A stretch of 64,000 nt of DNA from Nothopassalora personata (lineage: Eukaryota > Ascomycota > Dothideomycetes > Mycosphaerellales > Mycosphaerellaceae): positions 5,022,001-5,086,000 of the forward strand of contig CM066291.1 of assembly GCA_033816765.1 (NCBI GenBank), written 5' to 3'. Both the position numbers and the translations under genes were made by a program. The stretch's first letter is position 1, and each line of letters begins with the position of its first letter. The notes beneath the pieces are model-generated. The model was not told where the DNA came from, ran no database searches, and worked only from the letters and a program-made list of their open reading frames with translations. Of the stretch, positions 55,371-64,000 are shown piece by piece.

Positions 55371-56015
55371 TCAGAACTGCCTAATCCCCTCCCCACCAAT
55401 AACCATATCCTGCCCCTTCTCACTAATCTCCTTACTAGGCTGCACCCACGCCTTCCTCGCATCCTCCCTCCTCTCCGTTCCAAACTTCCCAACACAAAAT
55501 TCAAGAACACCCTCAACTTCCCTTCTACTATCCTCCTCCAATTTCCTCTTATCCCCCTCACCTCTCTTCACTAGCCCCTCCACCCCATCCAAAAACTCCC
55601 TCGTCCTCCTCTGCGGCGGCAGCTTCTTCCCCGCATCCTTAACCTCCCCCTTCTCCTCCTGTGACGCCACACCCCAAATTCCCGTAAACACCTCACTCGC
55701 CGATACATCACTATACCACGCCCTCGCATTATCCATATCGCCCTCAACTCGGTGAAGGATCCCATGGAGATACATCGCGGTGTGCTCGGGGGAGGACTGC
55801 ATGTGGCGGACGAGGAAGTGGGCGGATGGGAGGTCGAGGTTGAGGATGTGGAGGAGCGCTTCGAGGGCGGGGTGGAGGTAGAGGGTGGAGATTTTGTCGG
55901 TGAGGGTGGGGTCCCAGGCGTGGCCCGGTGGAAGGAGGGGTGCTGGGGCGGATGCGAGAGTTTGGCGGAGGGAGGTGAAGGAGGTAGAGGTCTTGGCGGG
56001 GAAGATGGAGGTCAT
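55371..56015 (-). CDS. conserved fungal hypothetical protein
   Basis: 214 residues, single exon, ATG at 56015. There is no signal peptide or membrane segment. A helical centre reads LYLHPALEALLHILNLDLPS then AHFLVRHMQSSPEHTAMYLH then GILHRVEGDMDNARAWYSDV. This resembles a small family common in Pezizomycotina without known function; TPR-like helices are suggested by the spacing of the helix pairs. The C-terminal third is a charged coiled-coil-like stretch (VKRGEGDKRKLEEDSRREVE). Complete and undamaged. Confidence 0.6.
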   Translation of the reverse strand: MTSIFPAKTSTSFTSLRQTLASAPAPLLPPGHAWDPTLTDKISTLYLHPALEALLHILNLDLPSAHFLVRHMQSSPEHTAMYLHGILHRVEGDMDNARAWYSDVSASEVFTGIWGVASQEEKGEVKDAGKKLPPQRRTREFLDGVEGLVKRGEGDKRKLEEDSRREVEGVLEFCVGKFGTERREDARKAWVQPSKEISEKGQDMVIGGEGIRQF

Positions 56016-56784
56016 GGTTGGTGTTGGGGCGTTTCAGCCGGTCTGTGTAGCCTTCGATGTTGTTCAATGCGTTCTGTCTGGGATGTCGACGAGAGATGAG
56101 ACATACGCTTCCTCAACATCTGGACTTGATCTTGAGAAGCATCATTGTGATGGCTTTATAGACGTCATTGATTTGCTTTGAAAGGTGGCTCGTCAAGTCT
56201 TGAAGCACCACCCTCTGCTTGGAGATATTGGCTTGGTTCTTCTAACCATCTTACTGGAGGAAGTCAGCACGATTATTTACAATGGAGACGAAATTGAAGA
56301 GCCGATCGCATTCGAAAAAATTGTGATCCCAATGAGGTACGCCTTTGATCATAGCGAGTCAAATTTTGAAGGATGTTGCAGACCTACAGCAAGAGACAGT
56401 CTATAGGCAAGACTCACAGCCTGACCCAGAAGCAGTGGAGAAGAGTCGAGCCATCTATGTACTGCTAAGTCTCACGTCAACTGGCAATTGACGGCGTTGT
56501 AAAGAATGTATAGTGGAACCTTAGTGGGGCAGAGACGCTAATTAATTGGCTCAATACCAGCATCGGTCTCCGGCTTTTGGGGTCGTCCTTCACAATAGCC
56601 TTTAGTAGGCGCGAGAAGACTTAGATACCGGAGCATGTTGGGGCGACGACAGTGGACGGAGTATCAGTAAGAGGCTCCCGGTGTGACCTTTGTAAACAAG
56701 GAAAGCCATCACTTACCAGGACTAGCATAACATGAAGCCTTTAACGCAATAACGGTCATTCACTCCCCTTTCCACACTGGCATA
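56016..56784. other. intergenic, nothing supported
   Basis: The plus-strand frame 56185-56406 (73 codons) is hydrophobic at the start (LGDIGLVLLTILLEEV) but has no known motif. Nothing else stands out. Confidence 0.45.
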
Positions 56785-57645
56785 CCAAATCATGGGTTGT
56801 AGACGGTCGCAACAGGCTCAAAGCTCGCGGCATTGTCGACAGTCTGGGCAAGTTGAGTGTCAAAGTCCACGGAGAGGACATGGAGCGATTTGAAGGTATA
56901 TAGGGTGAGATTGGCCGCAGCTTCGAAGTTCTTTCGTTGAATTCGACAGCCGTATCGAAGGCTAACGACGCAGACTCGTTCCCATGGCTCCTCTCTGGAA
57001 CTGTACGGGTACTGCTGGTTGGCTTGTGGCCTGGGACGGGACAAGGTCAAGTACATCTATTCCGATGCGTATGATGATCTCCACACGCCTTCGATCCTTA
57101 TGCATGGGTATTTCGATGCTCTGGGCCTACCTACCTTGCTTGGGGAAAGCTTCAAGGCCGGGGCAAAGACGACGACGGGATTCAAAGTTATCGATTCGTA
57201 TGGAGGACGCTTTCTGTGTGTCGGATTTCGCGATGTAACAGACTTTGATCGCGGCAGGGTGGTAAAGCACGAACTGGACGCTGTCTGGGGATCCAAAACA
57301 TTCAAAGGTGGACTACGTTAGGGATCTCAGTCAGAAGTTTGTCCAGAAGTCTTTCTCGCCCGCCCGGTACACCTGGATCTCGACGTGCTGGACGAGTCGT
57401 TGGGCAAGGTCAATAGATATGAATCAGCAAGCGGCCTCTCGGAAGATGAGCTTCTCGAGTCCATGAACCTGTTGCCACGCAAGACGGATGTGACATCACT
57501 CGTGGTATGCTCGTTCGATCCGAAGCTGGGAGATTGCGACAAGATCGCAGACAAAACCGTCCGAGCCTCGTTGGTAGGCAGCATGATTGAGTGTGGGGGG
57601 GTTGATCAAGGCATGAGAGCTAGTGCGAGGGCCATGCTTGTGTAG
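56785..57645 (+). pseudogene. arginase/agmatinase-like gene, broken
   Basis: The arginase-fold pieces lie in order. VDGRNRLKARGIVDSLGKL and VKVHGEDMERFEG are at about 56796-56900. After a stop comes GEIGRSFEVLSLNSTAVSKA and FPWLLSG. After a shift, IYSDAYDDLHTPSILMHGYF then DALGLPTLLGESF lies in the frame 57019-57321 (equivalent of the D-A-H-x-D metal motif, but with YDD). After an in-frame TAG (57319-57321) the same frame continues GSQSEVCPEVFLARPVHLDL then DVLDESLGKVN and GLSEDELLESMNLLPRK to the stop at 57643-57645. HLDLDVLD is the second metal motif of the family. There is one TAG, another stop and at least one frame change, so I call it a pseudogene. No introns repair it. Confidence 0.65.
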
Positions 57646-57678
57646 GAGACCTCATGATATCGATCGTCGTTCCCCGGT

Positions 57679-57990
57679 TTAGGCACCGGCTTTCTTGCCT
57701 TTGTGATCCTGGTCGGGCTGAACTATCTCCAGAATATCCACACACCAAAAATCGGTATCGATGGCGAATGCAGCTGGACAAGCAACGCTATCGCTGTAGG
57801 CGTACGAAGCCATAGAGATGTGGTGAAGACACGTAGCCATAGAAAGCCAGAGGAATATTCCTCGAAGACAGACCCCTGCTATTTTCCCCAGACTCTCGGC
57901 AATTATTGCCGAAGTAGAAACAGCCCCGTTTGCCTGCGGGGAGGTCATGATGTACCTCATGCACGCTCTCACATCCGACAGAGTCATCAT
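57679..57990 (-). CDS. doubtful small ORF
   Basis: 103 codons from an ATG at 57990 with a central hydrophobic segment (IAGVCLRGIFLWLSMATCLH). The sequence reads MTLSDVRACMRYIMTSPQAN at the start. There is no recognisable family. It could be the end of a decayed membrane-protein gene or chance. It lies just after the arginase-like relic, on the opposite strand. Confidence 0.2.
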   Translation of the reverse strand: MMTLSDVRACMRYIMTSPQANGAVSTSAIIAESLGKIAGVCLRGIFLWLSMATCLHHISMASYAYSDSVACPAAFAIDTDFWCVDILEIVQPDQDHKGKKAGA

Positions 57991-58659
57991 ACCAACAAAA
58001 AGTGGTTGATGTACCTCGATAGCTCATCAGAAGCTATACGGAAACATGCTGCGTGCATTGGGATGATAAGGATACAATGGATGGCCAACATTGGGGAGAA
58101 TTGAGGTGATACGATGCGCGAAGACGCGATGACGTCGGTAAACATTGATCGGCTCGAGTTGACGACGACGTGAACAACATGTCAACAGAAAGGAGAACAA
58201 CGCTGGGAGCGAGGCGGCGCGACCTCCGCGAGCTGAGCTCTGCAACCACAGGACCGAAGTGCTGCCAATCTTTTACCTTGAAGGTGGTTGTTGCGAGCGC
58301 TGATGGCACAGCCCCTCCAGCCGTGACATGGCAAGAATGCTCGCGTGCCTCTCAGCTTGCGTGCTGTCACGAGAGAAGTGGTCAGCTCATCGTAGCCCAG
58401 TCAGATCAGAGCGACTCCTGAAACAGCATCGTCAGCGCAAGGTACCGTGTTCGGAGGCCGGATAAGCGATCACGCGACCCATCAAGCTCAAGCTACCCTA
58501 TAACTTCACCTCATACGACCTCTTGTCATCCTTTGTCCCAACCACAAACACACCTTCGTCTACACACACTGTCACCCCGCACTTTCTTCGCCTCCTTACG
58601 CGTACTGTAGTACGTACCAATACAACACTTTCCCTCAATACCAACCACAACACACAACC
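57991..58659. other. intergenic plus 5' UTR of the Stf2-like gene
   Basis: No protein gene. The last about 160 bp (58500-58660) is C/A-rich with ACAACACAACC blocks and has no ATG on the plus strand. That fits the untranslated first exon of the next gene. Confidence 0.5.
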
Positions 58660-59323
58660 AGTAAGTGCCACCCCAGCCGCTCAATGCCTGGCGTTTGGCA
58701 TACCTCCTGAAGCTTCACTTGAGTCACTACCAGCACCCAATGTCTCCCAACAGCTTCAATCCCCAATCAAACTGTGCTAATGACACCTCGCAGTGACTCG
58801 CACCCACAAGGGCAACGGCCGTGACCACGTCGGCCTCGCCAACGGCACCGCAGCCCCAGAGGAGCACCTCCCACGCTACTTCGCCAAATCAGGCTACGAC
58901 GGCATCGCCCCAACCTCCGTCAAGAAGCAAGGCAGCGGCAAAGGCAACTGGTAAGCCATCACCCCTCCACCAACACCCTTTCCATCCCACTCCCCCCACC
59001 TCCTCACCCAACACGTCATATCCCCTCACCCCTCCATTCCAGCTGACACGTCTCGCACCACCAGGGGCCAAGCCGGCGTCTCCGAGCTCGAAGACTACGA
59101 CTTCACCATGACGCGCCCCAAGCGCCGCAGCAACAGCTCCTCCGCCGCCGCCGGCCATTCCGCCCTCAAGACCAAGTTCGAGGACTTGGACGCCGACGCC
59201 ATCGTCGAGTACGATGAGGACTTGCACGGTCCGACCGACGACCAGTTGGAGAAGATGAGTACTTCTAGCTCTGCCGATACCATGGCTAGCGTTGAGGAGG
59301 AGGATGTTAAGGAGCAGAAGTGA
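58660..59323 (+). CDS. Stf2-like/hyaluronan-mRNA-binding-type small protein (start codon split by an intron)
   Basis: Coding exons are 58660 (the A of ATG), 58794-58950 and 59065-59323, giving 138 residues. Splicing GTAAGT...CTCGCAG joins the last base A of the first exon to TGACTCGC, making ATG ACT CGC: MTRTHKGNGRDHVGLANGTA. Next comes LPRYFAKSGYD, then KKQGSGKGNWGQAG, the KGNWG motif of Stf2/hydrophilin-like proteins, where intron 2 (GTAAGC...CACCAG) cuts the Trp codon. An acidic tail ends KEQK. In yeast Stf2 stabilises the inhibited F1F0 ATPase and protects in drying. Here the role is by family only. No other in-frame ATG lies near the family start. Confidence 0.75.
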
Positions 59324-59850
59324 CGTGTGCTGCTGCATATGATGAGAGTGAGCTGGCGGCTCGGGATGGCGCATGATGGTTCACTTCTCGCGGCCTAAGC
59401 CTTATGGATGCCGCCAATGTATGATGACGGCGTTTAATAATGCTTTGCTGGAACACAGTGCACCGATCGAAGCGATGGTGTATTTGGATGCCGCAAGGGT
59501 GTCTCTCTCTTGCTGGCAAGGAGAACGAACAGAAGGCGTTTCAGAAACTGTAAAATCGAGACCAATGATGATAACAATGGCATGTAACAGATAGCAAGCG
59601 GGCAATGCAAGTGACTTGACTGCAGGCAACCTTTCTTTCCGCCCTAAGCTCTTCATTCTTACCCTTTGGGCGTGATATTGCTGCAGTGATCCTTATGAAA
59701 CACATGGAGCATTGTAGCAACGAAGAGCTTTCATCCAGTTTAGCTACTTATCTCTTTCCTCTCTTCATGTCATGTGCCAGTGCCATCAGCCTTGCGGAGA
59801 AGGCACACCTTTGTCCTCCGATCCACACTCATAACACATCTCAAGCGCCC
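59324..59850. other. convergent intergenic region, nothing supported
   Basis: 3' ends of the Stf2-like gene (plus) and the dehydrogenase (minus). The short frames here have no motif. Confidence 0.5.
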
Positions 59851-60797
59851 TTAGCCGTTCACAATAACACCACCATTGGCATGTATTGTCTGTCCACTCA
59901 ACTGCGAGCTATCCGTACTGGCCAAAAACACCACACAAGTTGCAATCTCCGATGGCTGACCCGGACGGCCCATTGGACTTGTGAACTGCTTGATGGCCTC
60001 CTCATTCATCGTCGCTGGGATGAGCGGTGTCCAGACTGGACCTGGAGCGACGGCATTGACGCGGATACCCTTGTGGACGAATTGGTTGGAGAGACCGCGG
60101 GTGAAAGCGACGATGGCGCCTTTGGTGGAGGTGTAGTCGAGGAGGTCGGGACGGCCGATGTAGGCGTTGATGGAGGCGTTGTTGATGATTACGTCGCCGG
60201 GCTTCATGTGCGGGAGGACGTATTTGGAGAGGTAGAAGAAGGCTGGGAGATGTGTTAGTAGGAGAGACATGGGAGAGGATGCAGGAGCGTACGGTGGATG
60301 TTGGTGTTGAAGGTGTGCTCCCACTGCTCCTCCGACAGATCATGGATGTCGTTGATCATCATTTGGTAAGCGTGGTTGTTGAACAGAATGTTGATGGCAC
60401 CCATCTTCTCAAGAGCCTCCTCTTGCACTTTCTTGCAGTTCTTCTTGTCCTTGAGGTCTGTCGAGTGAAGGTAGCACTTGCGGCCGTACTTCTCGACGAG
60501 CTTCTTCGTCTCTTGTGCGTCCTTCTCCTCTTCTGGCAGGTAGGCAATGAAGCTGTCCGCGCCCTCCATGGCGAAGAGGACTGCGGTTGCACGGCCAATG
60601 CCTGAGTCTCCGCCGGTGATCAAGGCTTTCCTGTCCTTGAGCTTGCCGGCGGCCTGGTAGAGCCTGTAGCCGCCATCTGGTGTTGGAACGTACTCGGTCG
60701 ATGGTGCGGGAGTCATGTCAGATTGCAGACCAGGCACTTTCTGGTGCTGCACGTCTGGCTGGAAGCCCGACTCGAATTGCTTCTTGTCCGAAGACAT
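59851..60797 (-). CDS. short-chain dehydrogenase/reductase, YhdF/Ydad-type (two exons)
   Basis: Exons 60797-60293 and 60242-59851 give 298 residues from MSSDKKQFESGF. An N-terminal extension (QHQKVPGLQSDMTPAP) precedes the Rossmann core KDRKALITGGDSGIGRATAV (NADP-binding TGxxxGIG). Then come NILFNNHAYQ, the NNAS motif (VIINNASINAYIG) and the catalytic YTSTKGAIVAFTRGLS (Tyr and Lys). It ends GQTIHANGGVIVNG. The intron GTACGC...CTCCCAG (50 bp, phase 1) lies in the loop before the NNAS strand. Bacterial and fungal relatives with this extension are general stress or glucose-like dehydrogenases; the substrate is not shown. The frame is open upstream to 60956, but the family start is at 60797. Confidence 0.88.
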
Positions 60798-60956
60798 GTT
60801 GACGGGTGGTATCTGGTTTTGTGGTTCGGGCGTGCGGGTGGTGTCAATATCTGCGGGACCAGTCAATTCAGAGGATACAGTGAGTGAAGAGGAAAGCAAG
60901 ACGATTGAGCGCAACGTGGTTGACATTTTGTATGCCCTTCTGCTGTTTGTTTGCAT

Positions 60957-61355
60957 GATGTCACAATTACCTTGGTCACGACGAGGTGTGCATCACTCTT
61001 CGCCATCGTCGCCTGTGGAGCCATCGGTTTTATTTGACTGGCGTATCTCAGCATATATGCCACCAGCATATATGCTACGATAAAGTGATGCAGTGTCCAC
61101 GTACATAGTCACCAGATGGGGAGAGAGTTAAGAGTTGAATTTCACCAAATTGTTCCTGCCGCGCTTGGAGCACGGAGCGAACGAGGCTTTCCGAAACTGG
61201 CAACGACATTCTGTACAGTACCACCACCACTTGCCTCTTATTATTATTCTACAAATGCTACTGCTGTATTCCATCAAATCATCCCGTGCGCATGACTGTG
61301 CTGCCGGGTATTTCCCATCATGACAGCCATTTAGCAGGGGGCTTCTGTGGTGGAA
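60957..61355. other. divergent promoter region
   Basis: This lies between the dehydrogenase (minus) and the formyltransferase (plus). No gene. There is a short direct repeat CATATATGC at 61049-61076 (two copies, 15 bp apart). Confidence 0.55.
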
Positions 61356-62548
61356 ATGTTCGGGCTTTCACTTTTCACGCATGGCAGACGTGCTGGGTTG
61401 TCAATGTGGTGGTGCAGGTCATTCACATCGAGCCAAAAACGCTGGCTGAACCATTCGAATCAACAGCATCAGCCCTTACACGTTCTGTTCTGCGGCGCTG
61501 ACCGATTCAGTGCTGCTTCGCTGCAGGAAGTGTATTCACTGCAACAGAAAGACCCGTCGAAGATCGCCAGCATCGATGTGGTCTGCAGGCCGGACAAGAA
61601 AGTCGGCAGAGGGCTCAAACAAACCCTCGCAGGTATGTCTGGAATGCGACGGTCGTTGGGGATTGAGGTGCTGATTTCTTCCCAGTACCCATCAAAAGCT
61701 TCGCCGAACATCTTGGCCTAAACATCCACCAAATTGATACCTTCAGAGGATGGAGTCCACCGCAGCCGATCGACCTGGTCATCGCTGTGTCGTTCGGTCT
61801 GCTTGTGCCATCTCGAATCTTGACGGCTGCTACATATGGTGGTCTCAACGTCCACCCCTCCTTGCTGCCTGATCTTCGTGGAGCAGCTCCGATTCAGCAT
61901 GCCCTTTTGCAGAACCGTAGCCACACCGGTGTCAGTCTGCAGACAATGCATCCCACAAAGTTCGACCACGGTATGATCCTCGACCAGACCCCAGCTCCTG
62001 GTATACCGATCGCTGGGAACGCCACATTCGAAGATTTGCTCGAGCAGCTTACGCCGCTGGGGGCAACCATGCTACGGAAGGCACTGGAAGAAGGCTCGTT
62101 TGTTTCGCCAAAGCCTATAGCGCAAGCCAGCAACGTGTCTAGCGATCATATCCTCGCATCGAAGATCACACCCGAAGACCGCCACATCGACTGGACAACA
62201 TGGACAGCAGACAGGATTATTAGGTACGACCGTGTCATTGGAAGGCTGTGGGACACCACGACATATCAGAAATGCTACTTACCTCACAAGAACCCGAGCT
62301 TCAAGCGTGTCATATTCGACGGGCCCTGGGAACGAGGATTAAACCGCGAGGGGTCTCATATTGAGCCTGGTGAGCCTGCACTCTGTACATCAGCAGATGG
62401 CAGTACCAAGAGATTTGGTATATGTGCTGCTGATGGACACATGGTTTTGCCTACTGCTGCCACTATTGAAGGCACGGCAAAAGGCAAGGGCTTGCAGAGC
62501 TTGACACATGCGCTCAAGCTGAGCGCCCAAGTGGCTGATGAAACGTGA
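61356..62548 (+). CDS. FMT1: methionyl-tRNA formyltransferase, mitochondrial (two exons)
   Basis: Exons 61356-61632 and 61686-62548 give 379 residues. The N-terminus MFGLSLFTHGRRAGLSMWWC (a second ATG at 61404) is basic and hydrophobic, as in mitochondrial presequences. The formyltransferase domain begins HVLFCGADRFSAASLQEVY. The intron (GTATGT...TCCCAG, 53 bp, phase 1) joins TLA to VPIKSFAEHLGLNI. Then come DLVIAVSFGLLVP, LNVHPSLLPDLRGAAPIQHA (the Asn-His-Pro and SLLP-RG-API formyl-THF site), and THTGVSL-type and FDHGMILDQ motifs. The C-terminal domain follows (DRHIDWTTWTADRIIRYDR). It formylates initiator Met-tRNA for mitochondrial translation. The gene is complete. Confidence 0.9.
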
Positions 62549-62599
62549 ATACACCGAAGGAGATCTGTGATCTAGGTGGAAGGGCACGGACTTGAAGCA

Positions 62600-62984
62600 C
62601 GAGTAGCCCTTGGACGACCGCCACATCAGTTCTCTCTTCGCTATTCCAACCTCACTTCTTGAGCGCTACCTCCCGTATGAGAGAAGCCCTAGCTTGAAGC
62701 CCTTTCGCGCCGACCAGCGAGATCACGACATGGCAAGCATTCCAGGCACTGTCGCAACAGCTGTTCCGATGACAGTCCAGCCGATCTGTCGCAGGACTTT
62801 CGAGACGAACTCGAGGCCATCACCAAATCGTGGCTCGAGACCTCATACAGACTACAGCGAGCCACAGGGATTCGCTGCCTTGAGATCGATCCGAGGCTTG
62901 AAGACGGTGAACTTCTTTGGAAATTGCGAGAACGTGAAGGATGCACTTGCGAAAGAACTCATGCAGCCGAAGCAATGGAAGTAG
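62600..62984 (+). pseudogene. decayed ORF of unknown family
   Basis: The plus-strand frame ends AALRSIRGLKTVNFFGNCEN then VKDALAKELMQPKQWK. This resembles the L--IRGLK-V-F-G-C end of some small uncharacterised fungal proteins. The frame has no ATG in place before 62730 and the first part is low in conserved pattern. It may be the last exon of a lost gene. 62985-63450 has only short frames. Confidence 0.25.
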
Positions 62985-63459
62985 AAGCAGAAGGCTGGAG
63001 TCAAGCGAAACGCCTTCTAGGAGGTCAAGGAGACAGATGGGGTGGAAGCGCCACGCAAGACCAGAACTAGTAGTAGGATACGAGCAGATGGTTCCAAGGC
63101 AGCCAAGGAGTCGTGAGGGAAGAGACGCACTGATCGCGCTGTGGAATGCTGGGCCAATTCGCCATCGCCGGAGCATAGCATGGGGCGACAGGTCTCGGAA
63201 TAAGTGAGTTGAGATGTTCCACATTCTGACCGAGAGTTTGCCCTTCACCTGAAGGTCTGTTAGAGCATCATGACACCTCGCGACGCAACACAAGAAGCTG
63301 AAGACGACTACGCGGGCCGCAAGAAGTGGCTGGGATCACATCTGGAGACCTCAGCCGGCCATTCCAGAAGAAGAAGCGGCACCTGATGCCTCAGTTGACG
63401 ATGTGCCGGCTCCGTCGCAAGACCTTGGAGAGCAGGTAGAGCGCGCGATCGCTCCCCAT

Positions 63460-63770
63460 AGAAGACTACTATAACGAGACCACCCTTCGCTCTAATATCC
63501 TAAGAAGAGTATGCAGGTGTTGCCTAACTCGTACCAATAACAATTTTAATCTATCGATAAAGCAGTTCAACCTCCCTGTTAAGATCTTTAGATACGGGGA
63601 GAAGGCTTACTATTAGGTATTATCGAGCGAGGCATGAATACCTCTACAACTTATCCTGCACTCTAATAAGCTGGTTACTATAAAGTGCTTTCCTCTCTTA
63701 GACATACTAATTAAGATTCCGGAGGGGACTTACAAGATGATTCTCCAGCCTGCCTCGGAGAAGGGAGGAA
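63460..63770 (+). other. TpA-rich stretch with an interrupted reading frame
   Basis: This 300-bp block is rich in TA and TAAG/CTTAG words, like the RIP-changed pogo relic, and unlike the neighbouring DNA. One plus-strand frame reads FRYGEKAYY, stop, VLSSEA, stop, IPLQLILHSNKLVTIKCFPL then IKIPEGTYKMILQPASEKGG. Both stops are TAG. It looks like a small piece of a decayed repeat or gene; I cannot name it. Confidence 0.35.
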
Positions 63771-64000
63771 AGAGGCGCAAGGCGAGGGAGTCGGACAAGA
63801 GGTCGATATTGATGCACCACGAAAGATGAGAATCTTGTCACGTGCAGCGAAGAAGAAGGATGCAGAAGGATGGAACTGATCTGCAGGAATTCAAGTCTAA
63901 AGAGGACCGTTCTATGAGTCGGACTACCGAGCGATGGCGAGGTGCAACGTGACTACATCCCCAGCTGACTCATCAGTAGTGGTAGTGTTGTCAATTGAGA

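Overview
This window is a piece of a filamentous ascomycete (Pezizomycotina) chromosome, probably a dothideomycete. The evidence is short (about 45-195 bp) spliceosomal introns with GTAAGT/GTGAGT donors, single genes each with its own promoter, and fungal-only families: a SepH/Cdc7 septation kinase, HET-domain relics, DUF7918 proteins, an LsdA-like ferritin-fold protein, an Stf2-like protein, and a Fot1/pogo transposon that appears mutated by RIP (repeat-induced point mutation). The class-level placement is inference. No database search was run; families were recognised from sequence motifs.

Layout. 1-9.4 kb is a gene-poor accessory stretch. It holds tRNA-Leu-like fragments, a decayed multi-pass membrane-protein gene, and a nested mobile-element structure. 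A Fot1/pogo-like DNA transposon (4166-8687; 41-bp terminal inverted repeats, TA target) is riddled with TAG/TAA stops. It was later invaded by a compact LTR retrotransposon (4745-7145; 319-bp LTRs differing at 2 positions; CTTCC target duplication). The LTR element has gag but no pol. On the opposite strand it carries an intact 186-codon ORF with a Zn2Cys6-type cysteine pattern and a predicted coiled coil. This is the most unusual object in the window. A HET-domain fragment follows.

9.4-15.1 kb holds housekeeping genes: alanine-glyoxylate aminotransferase (minus), VPS29 (plus, divergent) and a TatD nuclease (plus). 15.2-20.7 kb is a local cluster of DUF7918 paralogues: two complete four- or five-exon genes, a two-exon mini-gene that keeps only the tail, and two decayed copies in inverted orientation. 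A 98-100 bp tandem repeat lies upstream of the first complete gene.

21.5-29.2 kb carries the LsdA-like secreted protein and the 1501-residue SepH kinase. 29.7-34.3 kb has a small F-box-like gene, decayed ORFs, and a secreted threonine/serine-rich protein whose hydrophobic C-terminal tail is cut off by one in-frame TGA. 35-47.2 kb holds a CRAL-TRIO/RhoGAP protein (Ecm25-like), asparagine synthetase, a kelch-type single-pass membrane protein, a broken GH25 lysozyme gene and mitochondrial cytochrome c peroxidase. 48.3-57.7 kb alternates sound genes (RQC1/TCF25, methionine aminopeptidase 2, a conserved hypothetical) with relics (F-box, HET domain, arginase-like). 58.6-62.5 kb holds an Stf2-like gene whose start codon is assembled by splicing, a short-chain dehydrogenase and a mitochondrial methionyl-tRNA formyltransferase. 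The right end is decayed sequence.

There is no operon logic. The housekeeping genes act in separate pathways: mitochondrial translation initiation and peroxide defence, retromer, ribosome quality control, septation and Rho signalling, and amino-acid metabolism. The broken genes fall mainly in the accessory families between them (HET, GH25, arginase-like, F-box, DUF7918). Several of these have TAG stops at sites compatible with C-to-T decay.
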